Position numbers and translations under genes: made by a program. A stretch of 64,000 nt of DNA from Nostoc sp. CHAB 5824 (GTDB lineage: Bacteria; Cyanobacteriota; Cyanobacteriia; Cyanobacteriales; Nostocaceae), in the NCBI RefSeq assembly GCF_020829665.1, contig NZ_JAIVFT010000006.1, forward strand, positions 1 to 64,000, in the 5' to 3' direction. Positions 54,629 to 63,185 of this stretch are shown here, piece by piece. The number at the start of each line of letters is the position of its first letter. Position 1 is the stretch's first letter. The notes under the pieces are model-generated. The model ran no database searches and had not been told where the DNA came from. It saw only the letters and a program-made list of their open reading frames with translations.

Positions 54629-57289
54629 TCAATCCAGATTTTGCAGCCCCATCGCAATCTTACTGTGTTTTTCGATTTGCCCCATTACTTGTTTTGCTCG
54701 TTGAATAACTACGGCTGGTAAACCCGCCAATCTTCCCGCCTCAATACCGTAAGATTTATCAGCGCCTCCCGGTTGAACTTGATGCAAAAAGATAATTTGG
54801 TCTGGTAATTCTTTCACTGTTACCTGATAGTTCGCCACATTCGGCAGAATGCTAGCCAGCTCATTCAATTCATGGTAATGAGTAGCAAAAATCGTTCGCG
54901 CCCGAATATCCACTGCTATATACTCTGCCACCGCCCAAGCTATGGAAAGACCATCAAATGTCGCTGTCCCGCGGCCAATTTCATCTAACAATACCAGCGA
55001 CCTAGATGTGGCATGATTGAGAATATTCGCCGTTTCATTCATTTCTACCATAAACGTAGATTGACCAGTTGCAAGATCATCCACTGCACCTACACGGGTG
55101 AAAATGCGATCGCATATTCCCAATCTGGCAAACCTAGCTGGTACAAAACTACCAATCTGCGCCATTAACTGAATCAATCCCACCTGACGCAAATAACAAC
55201 TTTTGCCACTTGCATTTGGCCCGGTGAGGATAATTAAATCGGGATTGTCATTTGTCATTTGTCCTACCCTGCGGGAAGCCGCTGGCGCGTCTATGTCATT
55301 TGTTATTTGTCCTTGGTCATCTCCCAATGACAAATGACTAACGACTAATGACTCTTCTCCCAATTGCGTTGAATTCGGCACAAAGAAACCCGCAGGTAAA
55401 GACTGTTCTACCACCGGATGACGCCCATCAACAATGTTTATCTCCCTTCCTGGCAACATTTCTGGACGACAGTAACCTTGATGCACCGCTAATTCAGCTA
55501 AACCACACAACACATCCGCCGCCGCTACTGCACGAGACAGATTGCGAATTACTTCCGCCTCTTGTGCTACCTCTTCCCGCAACGCCGTAAAAATCTCATA
55601 TTCCAACTGATTTAAATCATCCCGCGCCGTAAGAATCCGCGCTTCTCGTTCCTTCAAATCTGGGGTGATGTAACGTTCCTCATTGGTCAGAGTTTGCTTG
55701 CGGATATAATTAGCAGGTACTTGGTCAGCTTTGCTGCGGGAAATACTGATGTAATAACCAAAAGTTTTGTTAAATCCTACTTTCAAAGTCGGAATTCCCG
55801 TCTTAGCCCTCTCATCAACTTCTAAATTGGCAATCCATTGCTGATCCGCTTCTACAGTTGCCTTCCTTTCGTCGAATAGGGGATTTACGCTAGGGCGAAT
55901 CAATCCGCCTTCTTTAATCAGTATGGGTGGCGACTCCACAAGATGGGTGTGTAACTTGTGTGCTAATTCTTCCAACACACTTGGGACTTTTTGCAAAGCT
56001 TTGAGGAATGGAGAACGCGCCTCGGTTACTAAGTGAGATAATTCTGGTAAGCGTGAGAGGGAATCTGCCAAAGCGACTAAATCTCTAGCATTAGCTGTAC
56101 CAGAACCTGCCCTTCCCGTCAGGCGTTCTAGGTCATAAATCTGGCGTAATAACTGCCGCAAATCTTGACGCAGTGGTGTATTTTCCATCAATTCTTGGAT
56201 GGTATCTTGCCGCGCCCGAATGCCTTTAATATCGAGTAGCGGCTGCAACAACCACCGCCGTAAAGCACGCCCACCCATCGCTGTATTAGTTCTATCCAAT
56301 GCCCAGAGTAGAGAACCGTGAAAAGTTCCATCCCGGACGGTTTGGGTAATTTCGAGATTACGGCGGGTTTGGTTGTCAACTATTAGATAGTCGGTGACAG
56401 TGTAGGTGCGGAGCTTCTGAAGGGTAACTGGGTTTTCTTTTTGAGTATCTTCCAGGTATTCCAGAAGACCACCAGCTGCACGGACGGCGAGGGGAAGATG
56501 ATCACAACCGAGTCCTTCGAGCGATCGCACCTTAAATTTCTGCAATAATCTAGGTCTAGCTTCGCCTTGGGAAAAGGGAACTTGCGATCGCAAACTATAG
56601 CAAAATGATGGTGGCAAACACTGGGGAAGATGTGGCGAAGTTTCTCCTGGACGTAGCAAACTACCTAAATCAGGTGCATTTGTCGGAACCAGTACCTCTG
56701 AAGGTTGCAAACGCATTAATTCTTGTGTCAAATGTTCTAAATCACTACCTTGAGTAGTCAGAAATTCCCCTGTAGATATGTCTGCGTAGGCTAAACCCCA
56801 ATGATTTGCGGCAATTACTACTGCTGCTAGGTAATTATTGCGACTTGATTTGAGCATTCCCTCTTCTAGCAAAGTACCAGGGGTAAGAATGCGCGTTACT
56901 TCCCTGCGTACCAATCTCCCAGCAGCTTCAGAAGCATCTTCTACTTGGTCACAAATTACCACTGCATAGCCTTTTTCTACGAGCATCGTCGCGTAGCGTT
57001 CCCAAGCGTGATGCGGAACACCAGACATTGCCACTCTTCCCTGTTCCCCAGCTTGCTTGCTAGTGAGGACTAATTCCAATTCTTGCGCGAGTTTTACAGC
57101 ATCTTGGAAATAGCATTCAAAGAAATCTCCCACCCTATATAGCAACACCGCGTGAGGATATTTATCCTTCGTCTCGACATAGTGCAGGTACATTTGACTT
57201 AGCTTACTGCGATCCACCTGTTGATGGTCGGAAATAAAAGTACTTGCGTCGGGTTTGGTAGATGGAGTTTCAGAGTGAGAGGCGGTCAT
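54629..57289 (-). CDS. mutS: DNA mismatch repair protein MutS
   Basis: The MutS1 protein of about 886 residues recognises mismatches. The mismatch-binding domain starts [20 protein letters not shown] with the Phe-x-Glu wedge in GDFFECY. The ATPase has Walker [15 protein letters not shown], Walker [18 protein letters not shown] and the ATHYHEL switch. About 36 extra codons of repeat origin lie just before the ATPase (55245-55352). The start is ATG 57289; a GTG 21 bases upstream is open. It is followed, on the other side, by the YhaV/PrlF pair. Confidence 0.96.
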   Translation of the reverse strand: MTASHSETPSTKPDASTFISDHQQVDRSKLSQMYLHYVETKDKYPHAVLLYRVGDFFECYFQDAVKLAQELELVLTSKQAGEQGRVAMSGVPHHAWERYATMLVEKGYAVVICDQVEDASEAAGRLVRREVTRILTPGTLLEEGMLKSSRNNYLAAVVIAANHWGLAYADISTGEFLTTQGSDLEHLTQELMRLQPSEVLVPTNAPDLGSLLRPGETSPHLPQCLPPSFCYSLRSQVPFSQGEARPRLLQKFKVRSLEGLGCDHLPLAVRAAGGLLEYLEDTQKENPVTLQKLRTYTVTDYLIVDNQTRRNLEITQTVRDGTFHGSLLWALDRTNTAMGGRALRRWLLQPLLDIKGIRARQDTIQELMENTPLRQDLRQLLRQIYDLERLTGRAGSGTANARDLVALADSLSRLPELSHLVTEARSPFLKALQKVPSVLEELAHKLHTHLVESPPILIKEGGLIRPSVNPLFDERKATVEADQQWIANLEVDERAKTGIPTLKVGFNKTFGYYISISRSKADQVPANYIRKQTLTNEERYITPDLKEREARILTARDDLNQLEYEIFTALREEVAQEAEVIRNLSRAVAAADVLCGLAELAVHQGYCRPEMLPGREINIVDGRHPVVEQSLPAGFFVPNSTQLGEESLVVSHLSLGDDQGQITNDIDAPAASRRVGQMTNDNPDLIILTGPNASGKSCYLRQVGLIQLMAQIGSFVPARFARLGICDRIFTRVGAVDDLATGQSTFMVEMNETANILNHATSRSLVLLDEIGRGTATFDGLSIAWAVAEYIAVDIRARTIFATHYHELNELASILPNVANYQVTVKELPDQIIFLHQVQPGGADKSYGIEAGRLAGLPAVVIQRAKQVMGQIEKHSKIAMGLQNLD
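55245..55352. repeat. In-frame repeat insertion within mutS
   Basis: Heptamer repeats of TTTGTCA type (55245-55264 and 55294-55312), a CTGCGGGAAGCCGCTGGCGC element between them, and the inverted heptamers ATGACAAATGACTAACGAC (55327-55352) lie inside mutS without breaking its frame. They encode a stretch rich in Asp, Asn, Ser and Gly between the clamp/connector region and Walker A. Confidence 0.88.
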
Positions 57290-57375
57290 AGATGCTAGTG
57301 GGTTACGCACGGAAATTCCACAATATCCGATGATAACGTGATGTTATAGGCAAAGGGCGATCGCTCAAAGATATT

Positions 57376-57577
57376 TTACGCTTTTTTGCGGGTGCTTCGA
57401 CGCGTAGGTGCTGGGGTAACTGGTTCATAAGCCTTGAGTCCCCCATCGCCCGTAAAAATTTCTACTTGGAACTCTTTTTTTATCCCATTTATCATTATCA
57501 GAACCACAAGTCTCTTTACCAGGTACACCCAAGTAGACGCAAAGTATTGATGTGTCAATAATCAAAACTTTTCTCAT
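57376..57577 (-). pseudogene. Internally deleted PIN-like partner of the AAA ATPase
   Basis: From the ATG at 57577 the frame reads RKVLIIDTSILCVYLGVPG, then ETCGSDNDKWDKKRV, a PIN-like N-terminus with its first Asp. It then loses coherence. A second frame supplies QVEIFTGDGGLKAYEP and a basic Pro/Thr/Arg tail ending RKKA*, which has the form of the C-terminal PIN motif (TxD). The middle, with the other acidic residues, is missing. An internal deletion joining start and end out of frame explains this. It starts 8 bases after the ATPase gene ends, so the two formed an operon. Confidence 0.7.
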
Positions 57578-57585
57578 ATTTAATT

Positions 57586-58827
57586 TTACTTATTATCAGA
57601 AAGGTTTTTTTCGATTGCGCCTTTAGTTGCTAGTCTGCCTAAAGTTCCTGATGCTAACAAAAGACGAAGATTTTCAATATGTTCTAAAAGAGTAAGTTTG
57701 CTTTCTCCAGTTTCTTTATCGCGGTGTGCAACAACTACAAAAGGAACTATCTCTGGGCCTAAAGCATCAAGCAAAGCCGGGTTATGGGTGGTAAGTAAAA
57801 TATCAATTTTTCTTTTGCTGCCAATTTCTCGTAATATTCTTACCAACAATTCTGCACGCGAGGGATGAAGCCCATTATCTATTTCTTCAATTACTAATTG
57901 ACTACCTTCTGGTCTAGTTAGTAGTGCTGTGAGTATTGCTATAAAACGGAGAGTTCCATCTGACATAGTTTTAGCATCTATTAGTGTCATCTCTCCAGGG
58001 TTCGATTCTTCTTCACAGTAGAGCATTGCATCAGTTTTAAGTCTACCAACTGGCTCTGCAAATACTCTTTTAATATCACCTTCTAGTAAATCTTTGATGT
58101 AAGCTGATAGAGTCGATTCGACTTCGGCTTTTTGTTCACCATCCAATGCTGCCAGTACACCAGCAATATTTGAACCATCACTTTCTAAAATCTCAGATAG
58201 ACGTGAATAATCCCGCATTTTATAAGGCACTAAATTGAGAATTAAAATATTTCCAACTGTTGGTAGAATGATATTATTAATTATATTGATGCTATTCTTT
58301 TTGAAATAAGTTGACTGATATGATTCTTTCTCTGATGGTTCAGAAAGAAAATTAGATTTAATAAAATATAAGGGTAATCTATAGAAATCACTACGATTAA
58401 GCAAGGAACTTCTTGCAGAAAATTTATCACCTGATAATCCAAATTCTATGGGAAAATATTCATGATCATCTTGATAAATGGTTATTGTCTCTGTTAAACT
58501 ATGAATAGTTGGTCTTGTTTGTAATATGATTCTGTAAAGATAATCTGCTTTACTATCCCCATCTGCAAGTAGCACCTTTAATGTAAACTCATTTTCACCA
58601 TTTTTTGCAGCCCATTCCACACCACCGCGAAGAGATGGAAGTGTTTTATCTCCTGCTAAAGCTGCTTCAATATTTTCACCTCTAGCTATTCTTTGCAAGA
58701 ATTCCAAAGCTTCTACCACATTAGACTTACCACTTGCATTTGTCCCAATCAGAACAGTCAATGGGTCAAGTGGAAGTTCGGCATAACGGAAACTTTTCCA
58801 ATTTTCTAGAATGAGTTGCTTAAGCAT
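57586..58827 (-). CDS. AAA_21-type ATPase (OLD/RecF-like)
   Basis: The 413-residue protein starts MLKQLILENWKSFRYAELPL with Walker A LIGTNASGKSNVVEAL. The signature-like segment is TLIDAKTMSDGTLRFIAILTALL, Walker B is QLVIEEIDNGLHPSR, and the switch is ILLTTHNPALLDAL. Such solitary SMC-like ATPases pair with nucleases in anti-phage modules (for example OLD-family or PARIS-like systems). Its partner gene downstream is broken. ATG 58827 has GGAG 7 bases upstream; a TTG 12 bases earlier is less likely. Confidence 0.88.
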   Translation of the reverse strand: MLKQLILENWKSFRYAELPLDPLTVLIGTNASGKSNVVEALEFLQRIARGENIEAALAGDKTLPSLRGGVEWAAKNGENEFTLKVLLADGDSKADYLYRIILQTRPTIHSLTETITIYQDDHEYFPIEFGLSGDKFSARSSLLNRSDFYRLPLYFIKSNFLSEPSEKESYQSTYFKKNSINIINNIILPTVGNILILNLVPYKMRDYSRLSEILESDGSNIAGVLAALDGEQKAEVESTLSAYIKDLLEGDIKRVFAEPVGRLKTDAMLYCEEESNPGEMTLIDAKTMSDGTLRFIAILTALLTRPEGSQLVIEEIDNGLHPSRAELLVRILREIGSKRKIDILLTTHNPALLDALGPEIVPFVVVAHRDKETGESKLTLLEHIENLRLLLASGTLGRLATKGAIEKNLSDNK

Positions 58828-58921
58828 GATCAACTCCAAAAATGCTAAAATTCGATTTTTACTAATACTCTTGATAACAACTTAAGGTGTAAATTGCAGA
58901 GTTTAATACACCTTTAAAATT

Positions 58922-59140
58922 TCACTCACCTAACCATTCTTCACGAGAAACTCCAGCTTGTCGTAATAGCCGCGATAATAGGCCCACACTAATATTACCC
59001 TCATGAGGATTGGTAATAATTACAGTAACATCACCTCGCCGCATTTGTGGGTGTTTTCCTCCTGCATACGGCCCTTCAAAACCCAACTCTTGCAGACGTT
59101 TTACTAAATCACGTCAAGAAACAGGGGTTAATCTAGACAT
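58922..59140 (-). pseudogene. hicA: HicA toxin with nonsense codon
   Basis: The frame starts MSRLTPVS, meets TGA at 59114-59116, and continues RDLVKRLQELGFEGPYAGGK, HPQMRRGDVTVIITNPHEG, SRLLRQAGVSREEWLGE to a normal stop. Relatives have Trp after PVS, so TGG to TGA is the single lesion. The catalytic His in GGKHPQM is intact. It directly follows hicB by 2 bases. The first ATG could not express a toxin unless the stop is read through or a later start is used. Confidence 0.88.
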
Positions 59141-59142
59141 TT

Positions 59143-59388
59143 TTATACAGGTTTGGTCAGTTCATTGAGATTTATACCAGCGATTACGGGAATCGTTAAC
59201 CCCAAATGTAACCGTAGCGCCAGCCAATCACTTAAAGCTTCTCTTAATTCCCGCCTACATCCTTCTAGAGTTTGATGACTTGCCCAGACTCCTTGTAAGC
59301 TTGGAATTTCACCCCAATAAGTTTGATCATCTTCAATGATCTCATAAACCGCTAATTCCATTGCTTGGTCAATGTAGCTTGCCAGCAT
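59143..59388 (-). CDS. hicB: HicB-family antitoxin
   Basis: The 81-residue antitoxin reads DQAMELAVYEIIEDDQTYWGEI, PSLQGVWASHQTLEGCRREL, REALSDWLALRLHLGLTIPV. It is intact and here is first in the operon, followed by the nonsense-mutated hicA, the reverse of the order at 35.4-35.8 kb. Confidence 0.9.
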   Translation of the reverse strand: MLASYIDQAMELAVYEIIEDDQTYWGEIPSLQGVWASHQTLEGCRRELREALSDWLALRLHLGLTIPVIAGINLNELTKPV

Positions 59389-59577
59389 AGCAATTAAAAA
59401 ATCCAGTACCTATCTAAATTTAGCTCTTAACAGTGGCGTTGGCAAAGCCCGCCGCAGGCATCGCACAAGTTTTTCATCCTTCAACATCTCACCAAAAACA
59501 ACAAAGCCAGCAGACAAAGTAAAAAATTGCGTAATTACTCTATCTAACTGGCTACATTTCGCTAAGTTTTAGATAAT

Positions 59578-61179
59578 TTATTTTTCTGGTGGCAAATCCA
59601 CACTGTAAACAGTTTTCCCTGCCAAGTTACGCAGTGTTACTGTCATCACTTTTGTATTTCCATCAATTTTAACTCCTCCAAAGAATTGTAGACCTTCACT
59701 TGGCGGTCGATTTGCTTTTGTACCTGAAGGAAGGCTTTGAAATATCAATTGTGGGCCAAAGGTATTTTCCAATTCGTTTGGCCCAAATGTGCCAGAGTTA
59801 AGAGGCCCGGCGACGAACTCCCAAAAAGGCTTAAAGTCCTTAAACTGCGCTTTTGCAGGGTTGTAATAATGGGCTGCTGCATAATGTACATCAGCAGTTA
59901 ACCAAACAACATTCTGGATATTCTTGTTTTTGATAAATCGTAGTAAATCGGCAATTTCTAGTTCTCTTCCTAAAGCTGGGCCATCTCCGTTAGCCCAAGC
60001 TTCAAAGTCCGTGCTACCATCTCGAACTATCAGCCCCAAAGGCATATCACTAGCAATCACTTTCCATGTTGCTTTTGATGATAACAATTTCCTTTTCAGC
60101 CATTGTATTTGTGTTCTGCCCAGCATTTCTGTTTCTTTACTGGGTACTGGCTGACGATTGAGGGTGTTTGGCCCCCGATAGGTGCGTTCATCCAGCATGA
60201 AAATGTCTAATAATGGGCCATAGTTGAAAGAGCGATAAATTCTCGCTTTATCTGAATCATCAGTTGTACAGCCAATAGGTAGATATTCTAAAAACGCTTG
60301 TCTTGCTCTTTTGGCTAGTAAGTTAACATCTTTAACTGTGTAGCGGTCATCGTTGAGAAGAAATTCTCCAGGATACCAATTATTTGTGGTTTCATGGTCG
60401 TCCCACTGTGCCAATATGGGAACTTCAGCGTTAAAACGCTTGATGTTTTCATCCAGTAAATTGTAAATATAGTTACCACGATATTCTGTGAGAGTTTCTG
60501 CTACTTTGGATTTTTCTGGTGTAGTGATGTTTTTCCAAATAGTGCCGTCGTCTAAAGTTACTTGTGGTTCAATGATGCCATCGGCATAAATATTGTCGCC
60601 AGAATGAATGAAAAAGTCGGGATGAAGTTGGCGCATAGTTTCGTAAATTTTCATCCCACCGAAATCAGGATTAATACCCCATCCCTGACCGGCAGTGTCG
60701 CCACCCCAAACAAAGAATATATCTCGCCCATATTTTGGAGGAGTCCGAAAAGTGCCTTTGACAGCAGCACTATATGTGTTTTGATAATCTAAATCTTGGA
60801 AAATTACCCGATAAAATATTTGTTGATTTGCTGGTAAATTCCTTAGAAAAAGTCGTGCTGTAAAGTCACTGTTTTTTAAAGCATTGGGCCCCACAACTCG
60901 TTGCACATTGCGAAAAGATTCGCTGGTAGAATATTCTACGATCATTTTGGCAGGGCGATCGCTGCGACTCCAAATGACTATACTATCGTTGGAAATATCT
61001 CCACTAGCTACGCCATAAGGTATAGCAGGACGCATTTTATCAGAGGTGATAATGGCAGGTGCTTGGGCAAAAACCTGTGATTTAGATACAAGATTTGTGG
61101 CAATAATTCCACCTGCTGTGATAGTTGAACGGAGCAAAAACTGGCGGCGGTTTAGCTGTAATGGGCGATTAGGTTCCAT
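59578..61179 (-). CDS. phoD: PhoD-type alkaline phosphatase
   Basis: The 533-residue exported phosphatase has a Tat signal: NRRQFLLRSTITAGGIIATN with cleavage near VFAQA. Core motifs are FVWGGDTAGQGWG, FIHSGDNIYADG, AQWDDHETTNNWYPGE, and VVWLTADVHYAAAHYYNP, giving the metal ligands of PhoD (Fe/Ca site). It releases phosphate from esters under phosphate starvation. I chose ATG 61179 (MEPNRPL), which precedes the twin-arginine motif; a TTG 15 bases upstream is open. No clear Pho box was found. Confidence 0.93.
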   Translation of the reverse strand: MEPNRPLQLNRRQFLLRSTITAGGIIATNLVSKSQVFAQAPAIITSDKMRPAIPYGVASGDISNDSIVIWSRSDRPAKMIVEYSTSESFRNVQRVVGPNALKNSDFTARLFLRNLPANQQIFYRVIFQDLDYQNTYSAAVKGTFRTPPKYGRDIFFVWGGDTAGQGWGINPDFGGMKIYETMRQLHPDFFIHSGDNIYADGIIEPQVTLDDGTIWKNITTPEKSKVAETLTEYRGNYIYNLLDENIKRFNAEVPILAQWDDHETTNNWYPGEFLLNDDRYTVKDVNLLAKRARQAFLEYLPIGCTTDDSDKARIYRSFNYGPLLDIFMLDERTYRGPNTLNRQPVPSKETEMLGRTQIQWLKRKLLSSKATWKVIASDMPLGLIVRDGSTDFEAWANGDGPALGRELEIADLLRFIKNKNIQNVVWLTADVHYAAAHYYNPAKAQFKDFKPFWEFVAGPLNSGTFGPNELENTFGPQLIFQSLPSGTKANRPPSEGLQFFGGVKIDGNTKVMTVTLRNLAGKTVYSVDLPPEK

Positions 61180-61635
61180 GATAAATAATTGCAAGCTTAA
61201 GAAGTATTGCAGGATAAATATTTACCATATTCTGTTATTGCAATAAGTAAAGATTGGGTTATACAAGGGTTAATAAAAAAGTTTTAATTTTTTCTAATTA
61301 CAATTAATACAAATTAACTCATACCGATTACCTATGAGCTTGCCTAGAACAATTTACTTAAGTAAGTTGTCTAACTCACAAAGCCTGATTTTGTGCAGCC
61401 TTTTAAGAAAGTAATGAATTATGAGAAATTCGTACTTCATTCATTTTAGAAACATGCTTGTGAAGAAGCGATGTCTAACGACAAGCCATACTATGTATAC
61501 GCAGTCAAAAAAGTATTGAATTCTCTAAAGTACTCTACATTTCCATATGTACCCTGTGAATTTTGGGTAGCAATCTGGGAAAAATAAGTTTGTAACAATT
61601 GATAAACTTTGAAATTATAGAGACGGATATTCAGG
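61180..61635. other. Intergenic, with one dispersed repeat
   Basis: AT-rich gap between divergent genes phoD and the histidine kinase. It contains a diverged member of the dispersed GCGATGTC...ACGC repeat at 61467-61501, plus both promoters (not delimited). Confidence 0.45.
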
Positions 61636-63030
61636 ATGTTACCAGAAATATTACCTCAGCAGTCAAAACTTGAGAGTATGCTGACTATGCATGGTATGAC
61701 AAATGCTAATGAGTCGAACTTGCGATTAGAGTCAACTTTGCAAGAATTACCTTTTTGGCAGGTTCACATCGAAGTAGAGCGTCCGGGCAATGATTTAGCT
61801 ATGCTCTTTAAGCAAGAACCTTTATTGCCGGGAATTATCCTAAATAATCATCAACAGTATGTAGGGATGATTTCGCGGCGGAAATTTTTTGAGCATATGA
61901 GCCAGACTTATAGTTTGGCTCTATTTTCTATAAGACCGATCAAAATTCTTTACAAGTTTTTCCAGCAAGAGATATTGGCACTTTCTGAAGATACACTCAT
62001 TGTCAATGCCACTCAGGCAACTTTGCAACAACAACCTGAAACTGCTTATGAGCCGATTTTAGTTAAAACTACGTCTGGAAAATATAAGCTCATCGATTTT
62101 CATCAATTACTCTTAGCCTACTCCCAAATTCATGCCTTAACACTTGTTGAACTACAGCAGGTGGCGGAACAATCTAGAGTTGCTAAAGCAGGCTTTCGTG
62201 ATCTTCAACAGAACTATACGCAATTAATCCAGAATGAAAAAATGGCTGCTTTAGGACAACTGGTTGCTGGTATTGCACACGAAATCAATAACCCCGTCAA
62301 CTTTATTGCTGGTAACCTTGTTCACGCCATTGAATACAGCCAAGATTTACTTAATCTTATTAGATTGTACCAACAATGTTATCCTGAACCAGAAGTAGAT
62401 ATTAAAACTGCGATCGCACAAATTGAACTGGATTTTTTAAGTACTGATCTTCCCCGTCTTCTCACCTCTATGCAGATTGGCACTAAGCGAATCGAGCAAA
62501 TCATTCTTTCCTTAAGAAATTTTTCTCGTCTTGATGAATCTGACAAAAAATTAGTTGATATCCATGAAGGTATTGATAGCACCCTACTAATTTTACAAAG
62601 TCGTCTCAAAAATCACAAAGTCGGTGAAAGCATAAACATCATTAAGGAATACGCTGAACTTCCTCAAGTTGAGTGCTATGCAGGGTTACTCAATCAGGTA
62701 TTTCTGAATATTTTGTCGAATGCTATTGATGCTATAGAAGAATCATTAGAAACAAATAAAGGAGAAATTTGCATTCGTACCGAACTCAGTGATGATAATC
62801 AAGTAATTGTTCACTTTTGTGATAATGGGCCGGGAATTCTAGAGAGTATCCAAAACAAATTATTTGACCCCTTTTTCACCACTAAAGCCGTTGGTAAAGG
62901 AACTGGATTAGGTCTATCTATCAGCTATCAAATTATTGTAGAAAAGCACAGTGGTCAACTGCAATGCATGTCGTCTTTAGGCGAAGGAACTGAGTTTATT
63001 ATTAAAATTCCAGTTCGAGTTAATTCTTAA
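61636..63030 (+). CDS. Sensor histidine kinase with CBS-like N-terminus
   Basis: The 464-residue kinase has an N-terminal region resembling a CBS pair (LFKQEPLLPGIILNNHQQYVGMISRRKFF, then EPILVKTTSGKYKLIDFHQLL; about residues 55-170). A coiled coil follows, then the H-box LGQLVAGIAHEINNPVNFI. The ATPase has N box LNQVFLNILSNAIDAIEE, G1 CDNGPGI, F box FDPFFTT and G2 GKGTGLGLSIS. There is no membrane segment, so the signal is cytosolic; CBS domains suggest an adenine nucleotide or similar ligand. No response regulator lies beside it. Confidence 0.9.
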   Translation: MLPEILPQQSKLESMLTMHGMTNANESNLRLESTLQELPFWQVHIEVERPGNDLAMLFKQEPLLPGIILNNHQQYVGMISRRKFFEHMSQTYSLALFSIRPIKILYKFFQQEILALSEDTLIVNATQATLQQQPETAYEPILVKTTSGKYKLIDFHQLLLAYSQIHALTLVELQQVAEQSRVAKAGFRDLQQNYTQLIQNEKMAALGQLVAGIAHEINNPVNFIAGNLVHAIEYSQDLLNLIRLYQQCYPEPEVDIKTAIAQIELDFLSTDLPRLLTSMQIGTKRIEQIILSLRNFSRLDESDKKLVDIHEGIDSTLLILQSRLKNHKVGESINIIKEYAELPQVECYAGLLNQVFLNILSNAIDAIEESLETNKGEICIRTELSDDNQVIVHFCDNGPGILESIQNKLFDPFFTTKAVGKGTGLGLSISYQIIVEKHSGQLQCMSSLGEGTEFIIKIPVRVNS

Positions 63031-63185
63031 TAAGTTCACAAAAACTAGCTGTAAAAATTTATGATAAAAAACAAGCAATAAGCAAAGGATAGACATTTTT
63101 ATAAATGGTCAATATTATCAGTTTTCCTTCACTTAAATATTGAATTTTAACTCCTCACTCCTCACTTCTGACTCCTAACTTCTCT

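Noticed and set aside
57376..57558. 60-codon ORF read as a complete small protein.
   Set aside because: Its C-terminal half is a PIN-like end and the true N-terminus is in another frame starting at 57577; better explained as an internally deleted gene.
57995..58015. GGTTCGATTC-like string resembling a tRNA T-arm.
   Set aside because: It lies within the AAA ATPase coding sequence and has no surrounding cloverleaf.
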